Assembly: GCF_024749285.1 (NCBI RefSeq)
Contig: NZ_CP087196.1
Span: 3,534,001 to 3,598,000 of the forward strand
Origin: Pseudomonas sp. B21-015
Lineage (GTDB): Bacteria > Pseudomonadota > Gammaproteobacteria > Pseudomonadales > Pseudomonadaceae
DNA: 64,000 nt
Reading direction: 5' to 3'
Within the stretch, counting starts at the first letter, position 1; every line of letters begins with the position of its first letter. The notes under the pieces were generated by a model. That model was not told where the DNA came from. It did no database searches and saw only the letters and a program-made list of their open reading frames with translations. The position numbers and the translations under genes are program-made. Of the stretch, positions 31,018 through 38,719 are shown one piece after another.

Positions 31018-31812
31018 ATGTTGCCTGTTATCGAAATGGAAGCAGCTTTAAAAAACGGAATTCCAAAGCCCCCTGATAGTTGGGTGGATAAAAATAAAGC
31101 AGGGGTTTACAGGCTCTCTAATGACGTTGAGATCAACGTTCGATTTTTATCTCCAACGGATATTCCCTCGCTGCTTGAACTAGAGCAAAGGAAATGGGAA
31201 AGCGATCAGCGCGCCGATGTCTCCATGCTGGCATCCCGGGTCGCCTCCTTCCCTGCATTGAGTATCGGCGCTTTTTGCACGCGCACGGGGACTGCGCTGG
31301 CGTCGTTGTTCATGAAACCCACCCGGCACGACATCATCAGCAAGTGCCCGACGTGGCAAGACTGTGCGAGAAAACAGCATGGCGATGAGTCCGCAAAAAC
31401 CGGTGTGCTGTTTGGCATCAGCCTGAGCAGTGTTGATCCAAAAGCGGCGCAAGCGATTTTCGAGTTCTTTTGGCCCCATGCGCTGAAGGCGGGATGGTCA
31501 GACATCTATCTTGGCTCGCCGGTCCCGGGTCTTCGTAACTGGATCTCGAAGAATCCCGATATTCCGGTAGCGCAGTATGTGCGAGGTGAACACAAGGGCC
31601 TGCCACTGGATCCGCAACTGCGGTATTACTTCAAAAAAGGCTTTCGCAAGATCGTCGCCATCAAGGACAACTACTTCCCCCATGAGCCTTCGCTGGATTT
31701 CGGCGTGCTGATCCTGGGTAAAGTGCCACTCTCCGGCCTTTCCTTTATCTGGAAGAGAGTCCCGCTGCCTTGGCTGCAGCGCATGAAAAAACTGCTCTTC
31801 GTGTATTTGTGA
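31018..31812 (+). CDS. GNAT-like acyltransferase-type protein
   Basis: 264 residues. The layout is that of GNAT proteins found near acyl-activating enzymes: an N-terminal LSPTDIPSLLELEQRKWESD, a strand with ASLFMKPTRHD, GVLFGISLSSVDPKAAQAIF and LGSPVPGLRNWI. It has no signal peptide, and the C-terminus is basic and hydrophobic. The first 200 bp are visibly richer in A+T than the surroundings. It is about 105 bp upstream of the desaturase gene, same strand. Acyl donor and acceptor are unknown, and the family assignment is by pattern only. Confidence 0.6.
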   Translation: MLPVIEMEAALKNGIPKPPDSWVDKNKAGVYRLSNDVEINVRFLSPTDIPSLLELEQRKWESDQRADVSMLASRVASFPALSIGAFCTRTGTALASLFMKPTRHDIISKCPTWQDCARKQHGDESAKTGVLFGISLSSVDPKAAQAIFEFFWPHALKAGWSDIYLGSPVPGLRNWISKNPDIPVAQYVRGEHKGLPLDPQLRYYFKKGFRKIVAIKDNYFPHEPSLDFGVLILGKVPLSGLSFIWKRVPLPWLQRMKKLLFVYL

Positions 31813-31828
31813 ACGCCTCTCTAACAGT

Positions 31829-31886
31829 AGAAAACGCAGCACCTGCGCTCGGCCGCGACAGGCGTTTCTGGCGGCTGGCGTTTTCT
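31829..31886 (+). other. Inverted repeat between the GNAT-like and desaturase genes
   Basis: AGAAAACGC (31829-31837) and GCGTTTTCT (31878-31886) are perfect complements around a GC-rich interior. The right arm ends about 30 bp before the desaturase ATG. It could attenuate read-through or process the mRNA. Confidence 0.4.
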
Positions 31887-31917
31887 TACTTTGGCTCGGG
31901 TCTGAGGAGGCTGTCGA

Positions 31918-32946
31918 ATGTTTAAGCAAGCAAAACCTTTGGGTAGTGTCTGTAGCAGCTGCCGCCAGGCTGCGTCCGGCTGCGAAGCGGTTGCAAAGTC
32001 AGGCGCTGCGGTATTGCAGACAAACCGTGCAAGCAGGACTTGCGACTGCTTCGCAGCCGAACGCAGCCTTCGGCAGCTGCTACAGGCCGCCTTTCATTCA
32101 TCGCGCTCCAACCTGCCCAGCTATCTGTTCCTGGCACTGTGTGTCTTGAATACGGCGGCGATCGCCTGGCTGGCTGCGCACGAGGCGTTCGGATGGCTGG
32201 CCATTGCTCCGCTGATAGTGCTCCAGGCGATCCTGATGATTGGTGTTCAGGAGATCAAGCATCAGTCTGTGCATCGTCAGTTCCTCGTTGGCACGCGTCT
32301 CAATGATGCAGTGGGTGTGTTCGCGGCGGCCATTTTCGCCGCCAACTTCGTGGGCTACCGCTACTTTCACCTCGAACACCATCGCAAAACCTGCCAGGCC
32401 GATGATCCCGAAGGGCTGATGTACAAACAGACATGGCGAACACGCCTGATCAGCCTGCTGGGTGCCGTGGAGCAACTATGGATTACCGTCACCACCAATA
32501 TTATTTCCCGACGCTACACGCCCCCGCGCGCGATCTGGCGCTGGCGTTGGAACAACGCCTTGATCGTCGTATTCGTCGCGGTGCTGGCGTTAGGCATCTA
32601 TGAGGTGCCTCGACAAGTCGTATGCGCCTATCTGCTTCCGTATTGCATTTTTGCCTGGCTGGATTTCTGGCTGACGCAGGCCGAGCACTATGGCGTATCA
32701 ATCTCGGCTCAAGGCTTGCGCCGCGCGCCCTCTGAAATCACGACGGATTTGTATCTGCCAAAGCCACTGTCCTGGCTTGTCCTGCATCGCTCGCTGCATC
32801 GCACTCACCATGACGCGCCGGCGACCCGCTGGTTCCATGCGCACGCTCAATCGATAGCTCTGGCCAAAAGCAAGCCAGGCAGCGTGACAGACCTACCCAC
32901 CTTCTTTGCGACCTGGATGCGACTCGGCCCCCGACTCTGGAAGTAA
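31918..32946 (+). CDS. Membrane fatty acid desaturase with REPIN-encoded N-terminal segment
   Basis: 342 residues. Three histidine boxes of the membrane diiron desaturase family are present in order: HQSVH, HLEHH and HRTHH. They are set among four hydrophobic spans (LFLALCVLNTAAIAWLAA, PLIVLQAILMIGV, NALIVVFVAVLALGI, VCAYLLPYCIFAWLDFWL). The ATG at 31918 has a strong GAGGAGG site. Residues about 12-56 are encoded by an inserted REPIN (31951-32084), giving an unusual Cys- and Ala-rich stretch. No good start lies between the repeat and the first hydrophobic span, so this segment appears to be translated. The diiron-protein gene starts 3 nt after its stop codon. The substrate is presumably a fatty acyl chain. 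Confidence 0.82.
   Translation: MFKQAKPLGSVCSSCRQAASGCEAVAKSGAAVLQTNRASRTCDCFAAERSLRQLLQAAFHSSRSNLPSYLFLALCVLNTAAIAWLAAHEAFGWLAIAPLIVLQAILMIGVQEIKHQSVHRQFLVGTRLNDAVGVFAAAIFAANFVGYRYFHLEHHRKTCQADDPEGLMYKQTWRTRLISLLGAVEQLWITVTTNIISRRYTPPRAIWRWRWNNALIVVFVAVLALGIYEVPRQVVCAYLLPYCIFAWLDFWLTQAEHYGVSISAQGLRRAPSEITTDLYLPKPLSWLVLHRSLHRTHHDAPATRWFHAHAQSIALAKSKPGSVTDLPTFFATWMRLGPRLWK
31951..32084. repeat. REPIN of GTAGCAGCTGCCG family inside the desaturase reading frame
   Basis: Left arm TGTAGCAGCTGCCGCCAGGC... and right arm ...GCCTTCGGCAGCTGCTACA pair over about 45 bp with few mismatches. This is a different REP family from the others in the window, and the only one lying within a coding sequence. Confidence 0.88.
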
Positions 32947-32949
32947 GCG

Positions 32950-33756
32950 ATGACAAACACAACGATCGAACCACGGCACACAAACACTGCCGAGGACAGG
33001 CACCGCATCAACACTGTGGAACGCGACAATAGCGGCGAAGCCGCCCTCTTCAAGCCATTCTGGAACGACACATCGATCAAAACCTACCTGTTCGATGCCT
33101 GTTCGGTACTGCTGCCTGCCGGTGAACAATTCGTGATTTCGGTGGTGGAGTCATCCGCTTTGCGCTTGCAACAAACGTCGGCGCTTGCCGAACGCTCGCG
33201 CAGTTTCGTGGCAGAGGAGCGGTCCCATCAGCGAGCGCACAGGCTGTACAACCAGCAACTGGAAAACCAGGGGTTTGAAGTCAAGAAGTTCGAGCACATG
33301 ATCGAAAAGGATCTCGAGGCCCTTCGATCGAAATTGTCACTCAAGGCGCAACTGGCGTTGGCTGCCGCGTTCGAGCACGTGACGGCCGTCATGTCCACCG
33401 CCGCCTTGCGTAGAAACGGCTTGCTCTCGGTCAAGGAGTCGCCGCAGACACGCCTATGGCGGTGGCACTGCACAGAAGAAGTCGCCCACCAGCACGTCAC
33501 CACGGATCTGGCGCGGGCGCTGGGCATACCCTATTGGCAGCGGATCTTCTATTTCCTGGCGGCATCGGGGCTCATGGCGTTCGATGTCATTCGCCACATG
33601 CACAGTTTTGCCCGCCTCGACATCGCCCGTGGCCGCGTCAGCTCGAAGGAAGTACGGCGTGCTGCGGGCAGCTTGCTGTTGCGCGATGGCGCCAATCTGG
33701 CGTCGATGGCCATCGGATGGGCCGCCTACTTTCTTCCGCTGAAACGAAGGGATTAG
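32950..33756 (+). CDS. Ferritin-like diiron protein (PF10118 'metal-dependent hydrolase' type)
   Basis: 268 residues, largely helical. Carboxylate/His motifs are spaced as in ferritin-like diiron proteins: VVES (Glu), VAEERSHQRAH (ExxH), FEHVTAV (Glu) and TEEVAHQHV (ExxH). A hydrophobic segment RIFYFLAASGLMAFDVI precedes the C-terminal region, so it may be membrane-associated. The family name says hydrolase, but the four-helix diiron pattern would equally suit an oxygenase. It is tightly linked to the desaturase gene (3-nt gap), implying a shared substrate. Reaction unknown. Confidence 0.8.
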   Translation: MTNTTIEPRHTNTAEDRHRINTVERDNSGEAALFKPFWNDTSIKTYLFDACSVLLPAGEQFVISVVESSALRLQQTSALAERSRSFVAEERSHQRAHRLYNQQLENQGFEVKKFEHMIEKDLEALRSKLSLKAQLALAAAFEHVTAVMSTAALRRNGLLSVKESPQTRLWRWHCTEEVAHQHVTTDLARALGIPYWQRIFYFLAASGLMAFDVIRHMHSFARLDIARGRVSSKEVRRAAGSLLLRDGANLASMAIGWAAYFLPLKRRD

Positions 33757-33931
33757 TTCGATAAAAGAGCGGCATGATCAGACGGTTGACGCGCCAACCA
33801 CCTGCTAGAGTAAAAAAGCCGCCATTTGAAAAACGACCACTGCATTCCCCTTGGTTTCGGCGGCAATGGCCAGCCACCCTTCACGCTGTTGGCCGGACTG
33901 AATGTCACCTTCAGAAAATGAGGAAACGTCT

Positions 33932-34081
33932 ATGAATGGTTTGCTTCGCGCTGCAGCATTCAGCCTGATGGCGTTTTTCGCAAGTTGTGGAGTCGGGGCT
34001 CAGACAGTGCAAAGTCATGCGGCGCCGATTGCGCTCACCGTCACACCGGCCGATATCCAGGGGGATAGCCAAAGCGATTGA
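33932..34081 (+). CDS. Small exported peptide or lipoprotein (49 aa), unrecognised
   Basis: MNGLLRAAAFSLMAFFASCG starts a classic signal sequence. FFASC could be a lipobox, or cleavage could follow VGA. The mature part would be only about 27-31 residues (QTVQSHAAPIALTVTPADIQ, then an acidic tail). AGGAAA is well placed upstream of the ATG. The TGA stop codon is formed at the left edge of a hairpin repeat (34080-34105). No homologue is known to me. The signal peptide and ribosome site make it believable, but its size keeps it uncertain. Confidence 0.55.
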   Translation: MNGLLRAAAFSLMAFFASCGVGAQTVQSHAAPIALTVTPADIQGDSQSD

Positions 34082-34105
34082 TCGTTCCCATGCCTGGGAA
34101 CGATC
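34080..34105. repeat. Hairpin repeat at a stop codon
   Basis: GATCGTTCCCA-TGCC-TGGGAACGATC, the same family as 10341-10371, here overlapping the stop of the small peptide gene. Confidence 0.8.
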
Positions 34106-34127
34106 TTGCGCGAACAATAAACCCGCT

Positions 34128-34799
34128 TTACTTGGACTTGAACTTGACAAACGACTGATTCAAGTCCGAAGCCCAACCATCGATCACGTTTTTCACGTCA
34201 TCGGCCTTCATCACCTGAGCTTCGTTCTCCAGCGGTTTGCCGGTGCCCTTGCGCACCACCTGGGCGATGACTTTGTTGGTGCTGCCATCGAGAAACACCG
34301 CTTCGGTGGCCAGATTGGTTTCCTGATCACGTATGCCGCTGGCAGTGCTGACTGCCGCCGCTACCAGGGCGATCGGGATCACTTCATAAGGCTTGAGGCC
34401 TTCGGTCTTGCTGCTGACGGCGGTAATCGCCGCACGCACCACGATCACGCCAGGGCCGGGGCCGCTGGCCAGTGGCAGGGATTTACCCAGTTCGCGCTTG
34501 AGCGCCTGATCGTAGTAGCTGGTGATACCGTTCAGCGTGGTCTGAGGGATTTTCACTGTCGGTTGCGGTTTTGGATAGATCTGGGTCGGCTCGATGTAGG
34601 CACTGGTGTATTTGTTGATGTTGAGCTTGGGATCGACCCAGCGCATCACCACGACGCCCGATGGCGATTTGGCTTCCTTGAGTTGACTGTAGTCCTTGAG
34701 AAAGCCGGAGTACTGGTCTGGCTCGACGACTTTGCTGGCGCAACCCACCGCCCCGATCGAGGCGATGCACAGTGTGCTCATCATTAACGCAAGCTTCAT
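34128..34799 (-). CDS. DUF3313 family lipoprotein
   Basis: 223 residues. The N-terminus is a lipoprotein signal, MMSTLCIASIGAVGCASK, with Cys20 as the lipid site. The mature domain carries the DUF3313 pattern: YSGFLKDYSQLKEAKSPSG, MRWVDPKLNINKYTSAYIEP, and an intervening small-residue stretch VIPIALVAAAVSTASG. No Asp follows the Cys (CAS), so transport to the outer membrane is expected. Function unknown. Single-gene unit. Confidence 0.88.
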   Translation of the reverse strand: MKLALMMSTLCIASIGAVGCASKVVEPDQYSGFLKDYSQLKEAKSPSGVVVMRWVDPKLNINKYTSAYIEPTQIYPKPQPTVKIPQTTLNGITSYYDQALKRELGKSLPLASGPGPGVIVVRAAITAVSSKTEGLKPYEVIPIALVAAAVSTASGIRDQETNLATEAVFLDGSTNKVIAQVVRKGTGKPLENEAQVMKADDVKNVIDGWASDLNQSFVKFKSK

Positions 34800-34910
34800 G
34801 CTTTAACTCCTGTCAGAAGGACGGCAACGGTATTGCCTACGGGAGTTACAGGTATAGCTAATGCCCGGTTTTTGTATCAAAAATCACAATGCGGCAATAT
34901 TCAAAGGCCC

Positions 34911-34932
34911 CTTCGCGGGCAAGCCCGCGAAG
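34911..34932. repeat. Short perfect REP hairpin
   Basis: CTTCGCGGGC-AA-GCCCGCGAAG between two minus-strand genes, probably a lone REP and a possible 3' structure for the gene ending at 34980. Confidence 0.7.
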
Positions 34933-34979
34933 ACATCAGCTCAAACAACACGGAACCTGATCCGCAAAAGTCTCGTCAA

Positions 34980-35948
34980 TCACCACGAAGACCCGCTTTT
35001 CGCGGCCAACTCCCGTCGACTGTTGGCCCGCATCGCCTTGATCAACGACACCGTGCCCACCAGGATAATCACGGCGCCGAACAGGAAGTCGATGGTGTAC
35101 AGCTGGAAGTCGTTCAGCGGCCCCACCAGAAACACCCGGATCGCACCGATACTCACCAGCGTCGCGAGAAAATCGATGCCCGGCTCGTCGCGATAGAACA
35201 CATGCAGCAACGGCAGGCACATCACCAGCAACAACAGCAGCACAATCACCTTGAACGAGCCTTTGCGCTCGACGCTGAACGCGCATTCGTTGGCGCCGTA
35301 GGGCTTGTAGTCGTCCTCGCTGATCAGCGAGTTTTTCTCGTTGATGTACTCGACACGGTTGTACTTCTGGATGGGTGTGAAGGTGTTGGACATCTCCATA
35401 TTGGTGGTGATGTGCCTGAACGTCAGGTCAGTGCGTTCATTGCCCTTGAGGATGTACAACACCGGCTTGTAGCCGTAGCGATAGGTGTCGAACGGAAAGT
35501 CCGTCGCCCGCCCTTGGACGCCGATGGGTCTGGACTCAAGTTCGGCGTAAGCACTCTTGTTGACCGAAGACAGGTTGCGACTCAAAGGTTTGATCTTGAC
35601 CTGTTCCATGAAAATCGGTGGGATGCTGTAGAACAACTGCATCGGTTCCATGCGCAGCCGCAGTTCGTTGCGGCCGAGGTCATAACGATCAAAGGTTCGT
35701 TCAGAGACAACCACCGCGCCCGAGAGCATGAACTCGCCGTGAACGTTGTTGGTGATGCGTAGCGACAGTTGATCCTTGCCTGACCCGCCGGTATCGCTGG
35801 CCGGCGGCGTGCCGCACCAGGCGTAGCTGTCGAAGATGTCCCCGAGCTGGCCGTTACGGTTCTCTTTCAACACATAAAAGTAACCGCCCCACAGGGCCAG
35901 CATCAGCAACAGCGCTATCAACCCTAAAATCTTCTTGCCCGCGCCCAA
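34980..35948 (-). CDS. Membrane protein with large periplasmic domain, DUF4436-like
   Basis: 322 residues. One N-terminal helix (ILGLIALLLMLALWGGYFYV), then about 200 residues of beta-rich periplasmic sequence (LSLRITNNVHGEFMLSGAVV, FPFDTYRYGYKPVLYI). Three C-terminal helices follow (VIVLLLLLVMCLPLLHVF, IRVFLVGPLNDFQLYT, LFGAVIILVGTVSLIKAM). This 1+3 topology and the FPFDxY motif recall DUF4436 proteins; the assignment is tentative. Role unknown. Confidence 0.65.
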   Translation of the reverse strand: MGAGKKILGLIALLLMLALWGGYFYVLKENRNGQLGDIFDSYAWCGTPPASDTGGSGKDQLSLRITNNVHGEFMLSGAVVVSERTFDRYDLGRNELRLRMEPMQLFYSIPPIFMEQVKIKPLSRNLSSVNKSAYAELESRPIGVQGRATDFPFDTYRYGYKPVLYILKGNERTDLTFRHITTNMEMSNTFTPIQKYNRVEYINEKNSLISEDDYKPYGANECAFSVERKGSFKVIVLLLLLVMCLPLLHVFYRDEPGIDFLATLVSIGAIRVFLVGPLNDFQLYTIDFLFGAVIILVGTVSLIKAMRANSRRELAAKSGSSW

Positions 35949-36121
35949 ACCAGACTCCTTTCTTTACCGACTCCTTATGAGGCCCGGACTCTACCAAAAT
36001 GCCATCACTGCCCCAAGCAAAAATACCCGGACAAGGAAGATCCCTATGATGAGGGCCCTGGCCCAGTCGGTTAAGGTGCGAAACCTGTGGGATTGCGCTT
36101 GACTGACGGGTATCGGGATCT

Positions 36122-36616
36122 TCAACGCCGCCGAAACAGCGGCCTGGGCTCAATCACCGAACGCCCATACAACACGCTCATCCCCGCCAATCCCTTGAGC
36201 GCATCCTCAGCGGACTTGTCTTCGCGCACGGCAAAACTGTCGAAGCCGCATTGGCGCATGTGGCTGAGTTGATCGCGCAGTACATCGCCGATCGCGCGCA
36301 ATTCGCCCTGCCAACCCAAACGCGTACGCAACAGATAAGCCTGGCTATAGGCGCGTCCGTCGCGAAAACTCGGGAAATCCAGGGCAATCAGCGGCAGGTC
36401 GGGAAACCACGGCACCAGGTTTGTCACTTCGTCATCAGGGCCGAGCCAGACGCCTTCGAGCGCTGTTGTGGTGTCGGCATTAAGCGCCAGCCAGCGGGGT
36501 AACGGCAGTATCAGCGGTCCGCCCGGCAACTCATCCGTAGTTTCACGAATCAATTGCCATGGGTCGTCGCGCACCCACTCGGCGACACCCTCTCGTACGC
36601 GCAGCAGATTGTTCAT
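36122..36616 (-). CDS. DUF934 family protein, partner of CysI
   Basis: 164 residues. It contains the DUF934 pattern: LPRWLALNADTTTALEGVWL, FPDLPLIALDFPSFRDGRAY, and a helical C-terminus ending QCGFDSFAVREDKSAEDALK. Members are almost always encoded directly after cysI and are taken to help assimilatory sulfite reduction, mechanism unclear. It overlaps the cysI stop by 4 nt, consistent with coupled translation. Confidence 0.9.
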   Translation of the reverse strand: MNNLLRVREGVAEWVRDDPWQLIRETTDELPGGPLILPLPRWLALNADTTTALEGVWLGPDDEVTNLVPWFPDLPLIALDFPSFRDGRAYSQAYLLRTRLGWQGELRAIGDVLRDQLSHMRQCGFDSFAVREDKSAEDALKGLAGMSVLYGRSVIEPRPLFRRR

Positions 36617-38286
36617 GCCGACACCTCCAGCACTTTCGGGTAAACCCGTTCCTTGAACGGCTCCAGGCCGATGCGCGCCAAGGTATCGACGAACAGCTCC
36701 TCGCTCTCGCGATAGCGCACGAAGGTGCCAATGATCCGTTCAACGACATCGGGCACTTCGGCGGCGTTGAAGGACGGGCCGATGACCTTGCCCAACGTGC
36801 TGTCCTTGCCCTGGGCGCCGCCGAGGGTGATCTGGTACCACTCGCTACCGTTCTTATCGACCCCAAGAATGCCAATGTTGCCGATGTGGTGGTGGCCGCA
36901 GGCGTTCATGCAGCCAGAGATGTTCAGGCTGATATCGCCCAGGTCATGCAGGTAATCCAGATTCTCGAAGCGCGCCTGAATCGCTTGTGCGATGGGGATT
37001 GATTTGGCGTTGGCCAAGGCGCAGAAGTCGCCGCCGGGGCAAGCGATGATGTCAGTCAGCAAGCCGATGTTGGCGCTCCCCAGGCCTTGCTCGCAGGCCT
37101 GATACCACAGAGCATAAAGGTCAGCCTTGGGCACGTCCGGAAGGACGATGTTCTGTTCATGGGCGATGCGGATTTCGCCAAAACCGAACTGCTCGGACCA
37201 CTGGGCCACTGCCTCCATTTGCTCGACGGTGACATCCCCCGGTGGCGAGGCAGTGCCCGGTTTGGTCGACAGCACCACGCTGGCGTATCCCGGCACCTTA
37301 TGCGGCTGAACGTTACGCGCCACCCAACGGGCGAACGCCGGGTGCTCGGCCAGGCGTGTGCCGAAGTCCAGGTCGGTATCGGCCAGTGAATGGTAGTCGG
37401 GTGGCACAAAGGCACTGGCGACACGCTCATATTCGACATCGGTCAACTGCGCCGGGCCGTCCTTGAGGTATTGCCACTCTTCCTCCACTTCCTTGGCGAA
37501 GGCTTCGATACCCAAGGCTTTGACCAGGATCTTGATCCGTGCCTTGTACTTGTTATCGCGCCGCCCATGGCGGTTATAGACCCGCAGCACCGCCTCGACG
37601 TAAGACAGCAGGTGCTGCCACGGCAAGCCCTCGCGAATCTGCAACCCGAGGATTGGTGTGCGCCCCAGCCCGCCGCCGACGATCACCCGCAACAGCATTT
37701 GCCCGCTGTCATCGCGATAAAGATAAAGGCCGATGTCATGCATCATGATCGCCGCGCGATCCTGCTTCGCCGAGCAGATGGCGATCTTGAATTTGCGCGG
37801 CAGGAACAGGAATTCCGGGTTGATGGTCGACCATTGCCGCAGGATCTCCGCCAGCGGACGCGGGTCCATCAGTTCGTCCGCCGCGACGCCGGCGAAGGCT
37901 TCGGTGGTGATGTTGCGCACGCAGTTGCCGGAGGTCTGGATCGCATGCATTTCCACCTGGGCCAGGCGTTCGAGGATGTCCGGCACCTGGGTCAGTTCGA
38001 TCCAGTTGAACTGCATGTTCTGCCGGGTGGTGAAGTGGCCGTAACCACGATCGTAATCCCGGGCGATGCTCGCCAGGGTGCGCATTTGATTCGCGCTCAG
38101 CGTGCCGTAGGGAATCGCCACGCGCAGCATGTAGGCATGCTTTTGCATGTACAGGCCATTCTGCAAACGCAGGGGCAGGAACTCTTCTTCACTCAGTTCC
38201 CCGGCGATAAAACGTTCGACCTGATCGCGAAACTGCGCAACACGCTCGAACACCAGCGCCCGGTCATAGTCATCGTACTGATACAT
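36613..38286 (-). CDS. cysI: Assimilatory sulfite (nitrite/sulfite) reductase hemoprotein CysI
   Basis: 557 residues. It reduces sulfite to sulfide with a coupled siroheme/[4Fe-4S] centre. The four cluster ligands are in CPGGDFC and GCMNACGHHHIG. Duplicated ferredoxin-like halves are visible, with siroheme-binding YGHFTTRQNMQFNW and SGNCVRNITTEAF. The length matches the Pseudomonas form (a single polypeptide, electron donor probably ferredoxin or a separate reductase), not the E. coli CysJI pair. DUF934 follows immediately. Confidence 0.95.
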   Translation of the reverse strand: MYQYDDYDRALVFERVAQFRDQVERFIAGELSEEEFLPLRLQNGLYMQKHAYMLRVAIPYGTLSANQMRTLASIARDYDRGYGHFTTRQNMQFNWIELTQVPDILERLAQVEMHAIQTSGNCVRNITTEAFAGVAADELMDPRPLAEILRQWSTINPEFLFLPRKFKIAICSAKQDRAAIMMHDIGLYLYRDDSGQMLLRVIVGGGLGRTPILGLQIREGLPWQHLLSYVEAVLRVYNRHGRRDNKYKARIKILVKALGIEAFAKEVEEEWQYLKDGPAQLTDVEYERVASAFVPPDYHSLADTDLDFGTRLAEHPAFARWVARNVQPHKVPGYASVVLSTKPGTASPPGDVTVEQMEAVAQWSEQFGFGEIRIAHEQNIVLPDVPKADLYALWYQACEQGLGSANIGLLTDIIACPGGDFCALANAKSIPIAQAIQARFENLDYLHDLGDISLNISGCMNACGHHHIGNIGILGVDKNGSEWYQITLGGAQGKDSTLGKVIGPSFNAAEVPDVVERIIGTFVRYRESEELFVDTLARIGLEPFKERVYPKVLEVSA

Positions 38287-38362
38287 GTGGCTGCCACCTC
38301 ATCAGGATTATCGGGCCCTTCGGCTAATGCCAGTCAGTCAAGGATTTGAATACCGCAATCCA

Positions 38363-38453
38363 TGTGGGAGCGAGCCTGCTCGCGATGACGGTTGCACATT
38401 CAACACATGTGCTGCTTGTCAGTCCGCTATCGCGAGCAGGCTCGCTCCCACAA
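38363..38453. repeat. REPIN, GAGCCTGCTCGC head
   Basis: TGTGGGAGCGAGCCTGCTCG and CGAGCAGGCTCGCTCCCACA around a spacer containing ACATTCAACACATGT. Confidence 0.9.
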
Positions 38454-38601
38454 GGTCTGCGCCTTAACTGGTCGGCATCAGGCTCTGCGGCTCGTTTTCG
38501 AGGTTGCAACTATGCGGCAGCAGCGCAGCACGTTACAGATTCAGCTAAACACTAAAAAACCGTATCAGAATGCGGCGTATGGCCGCAGGATCGCATCGCA
38601 T

Positions 38602-38615
38602 CTGATCCGCATAAA
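38602..38615 (+). promoter_or_regulatory. Degenerate Anr/FNR-type site upstream of ccoN
   Basis: CTGAT-CCGC-ATAAA matches 8 of 10 positions of the Anr dyad TTGAT-N4-ATCAA. It lies 104 bp before the ccoN start. Oxygen-responsive control of cbb3 genes by Anr is well known in Pseudomonas; this particular site is an inference. Confidence 0.45.
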
Positions 38616-38719
38616 CTCGGTTTTTCTGAGACTGTTTTGTTTCCGATGGGGTTTCTACAGTTCATGGCATGCCAGACCGGGTGGCCTGGCAAGACTTTGC
38701 AACCGTGGAAGAACTGACC

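Larger units (their letters stand above)
38287..38719. other. Divergent intergenic region cysI / ccoN with REPIN
   Basis: 433 bp between divergent genes. The cysI-proximal part holds a REPIN (38363-38453). The ccoN-proximal part has a degenerate Anr-type dyad (38602-38615). I see no other gene. Confidence 0.6.
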
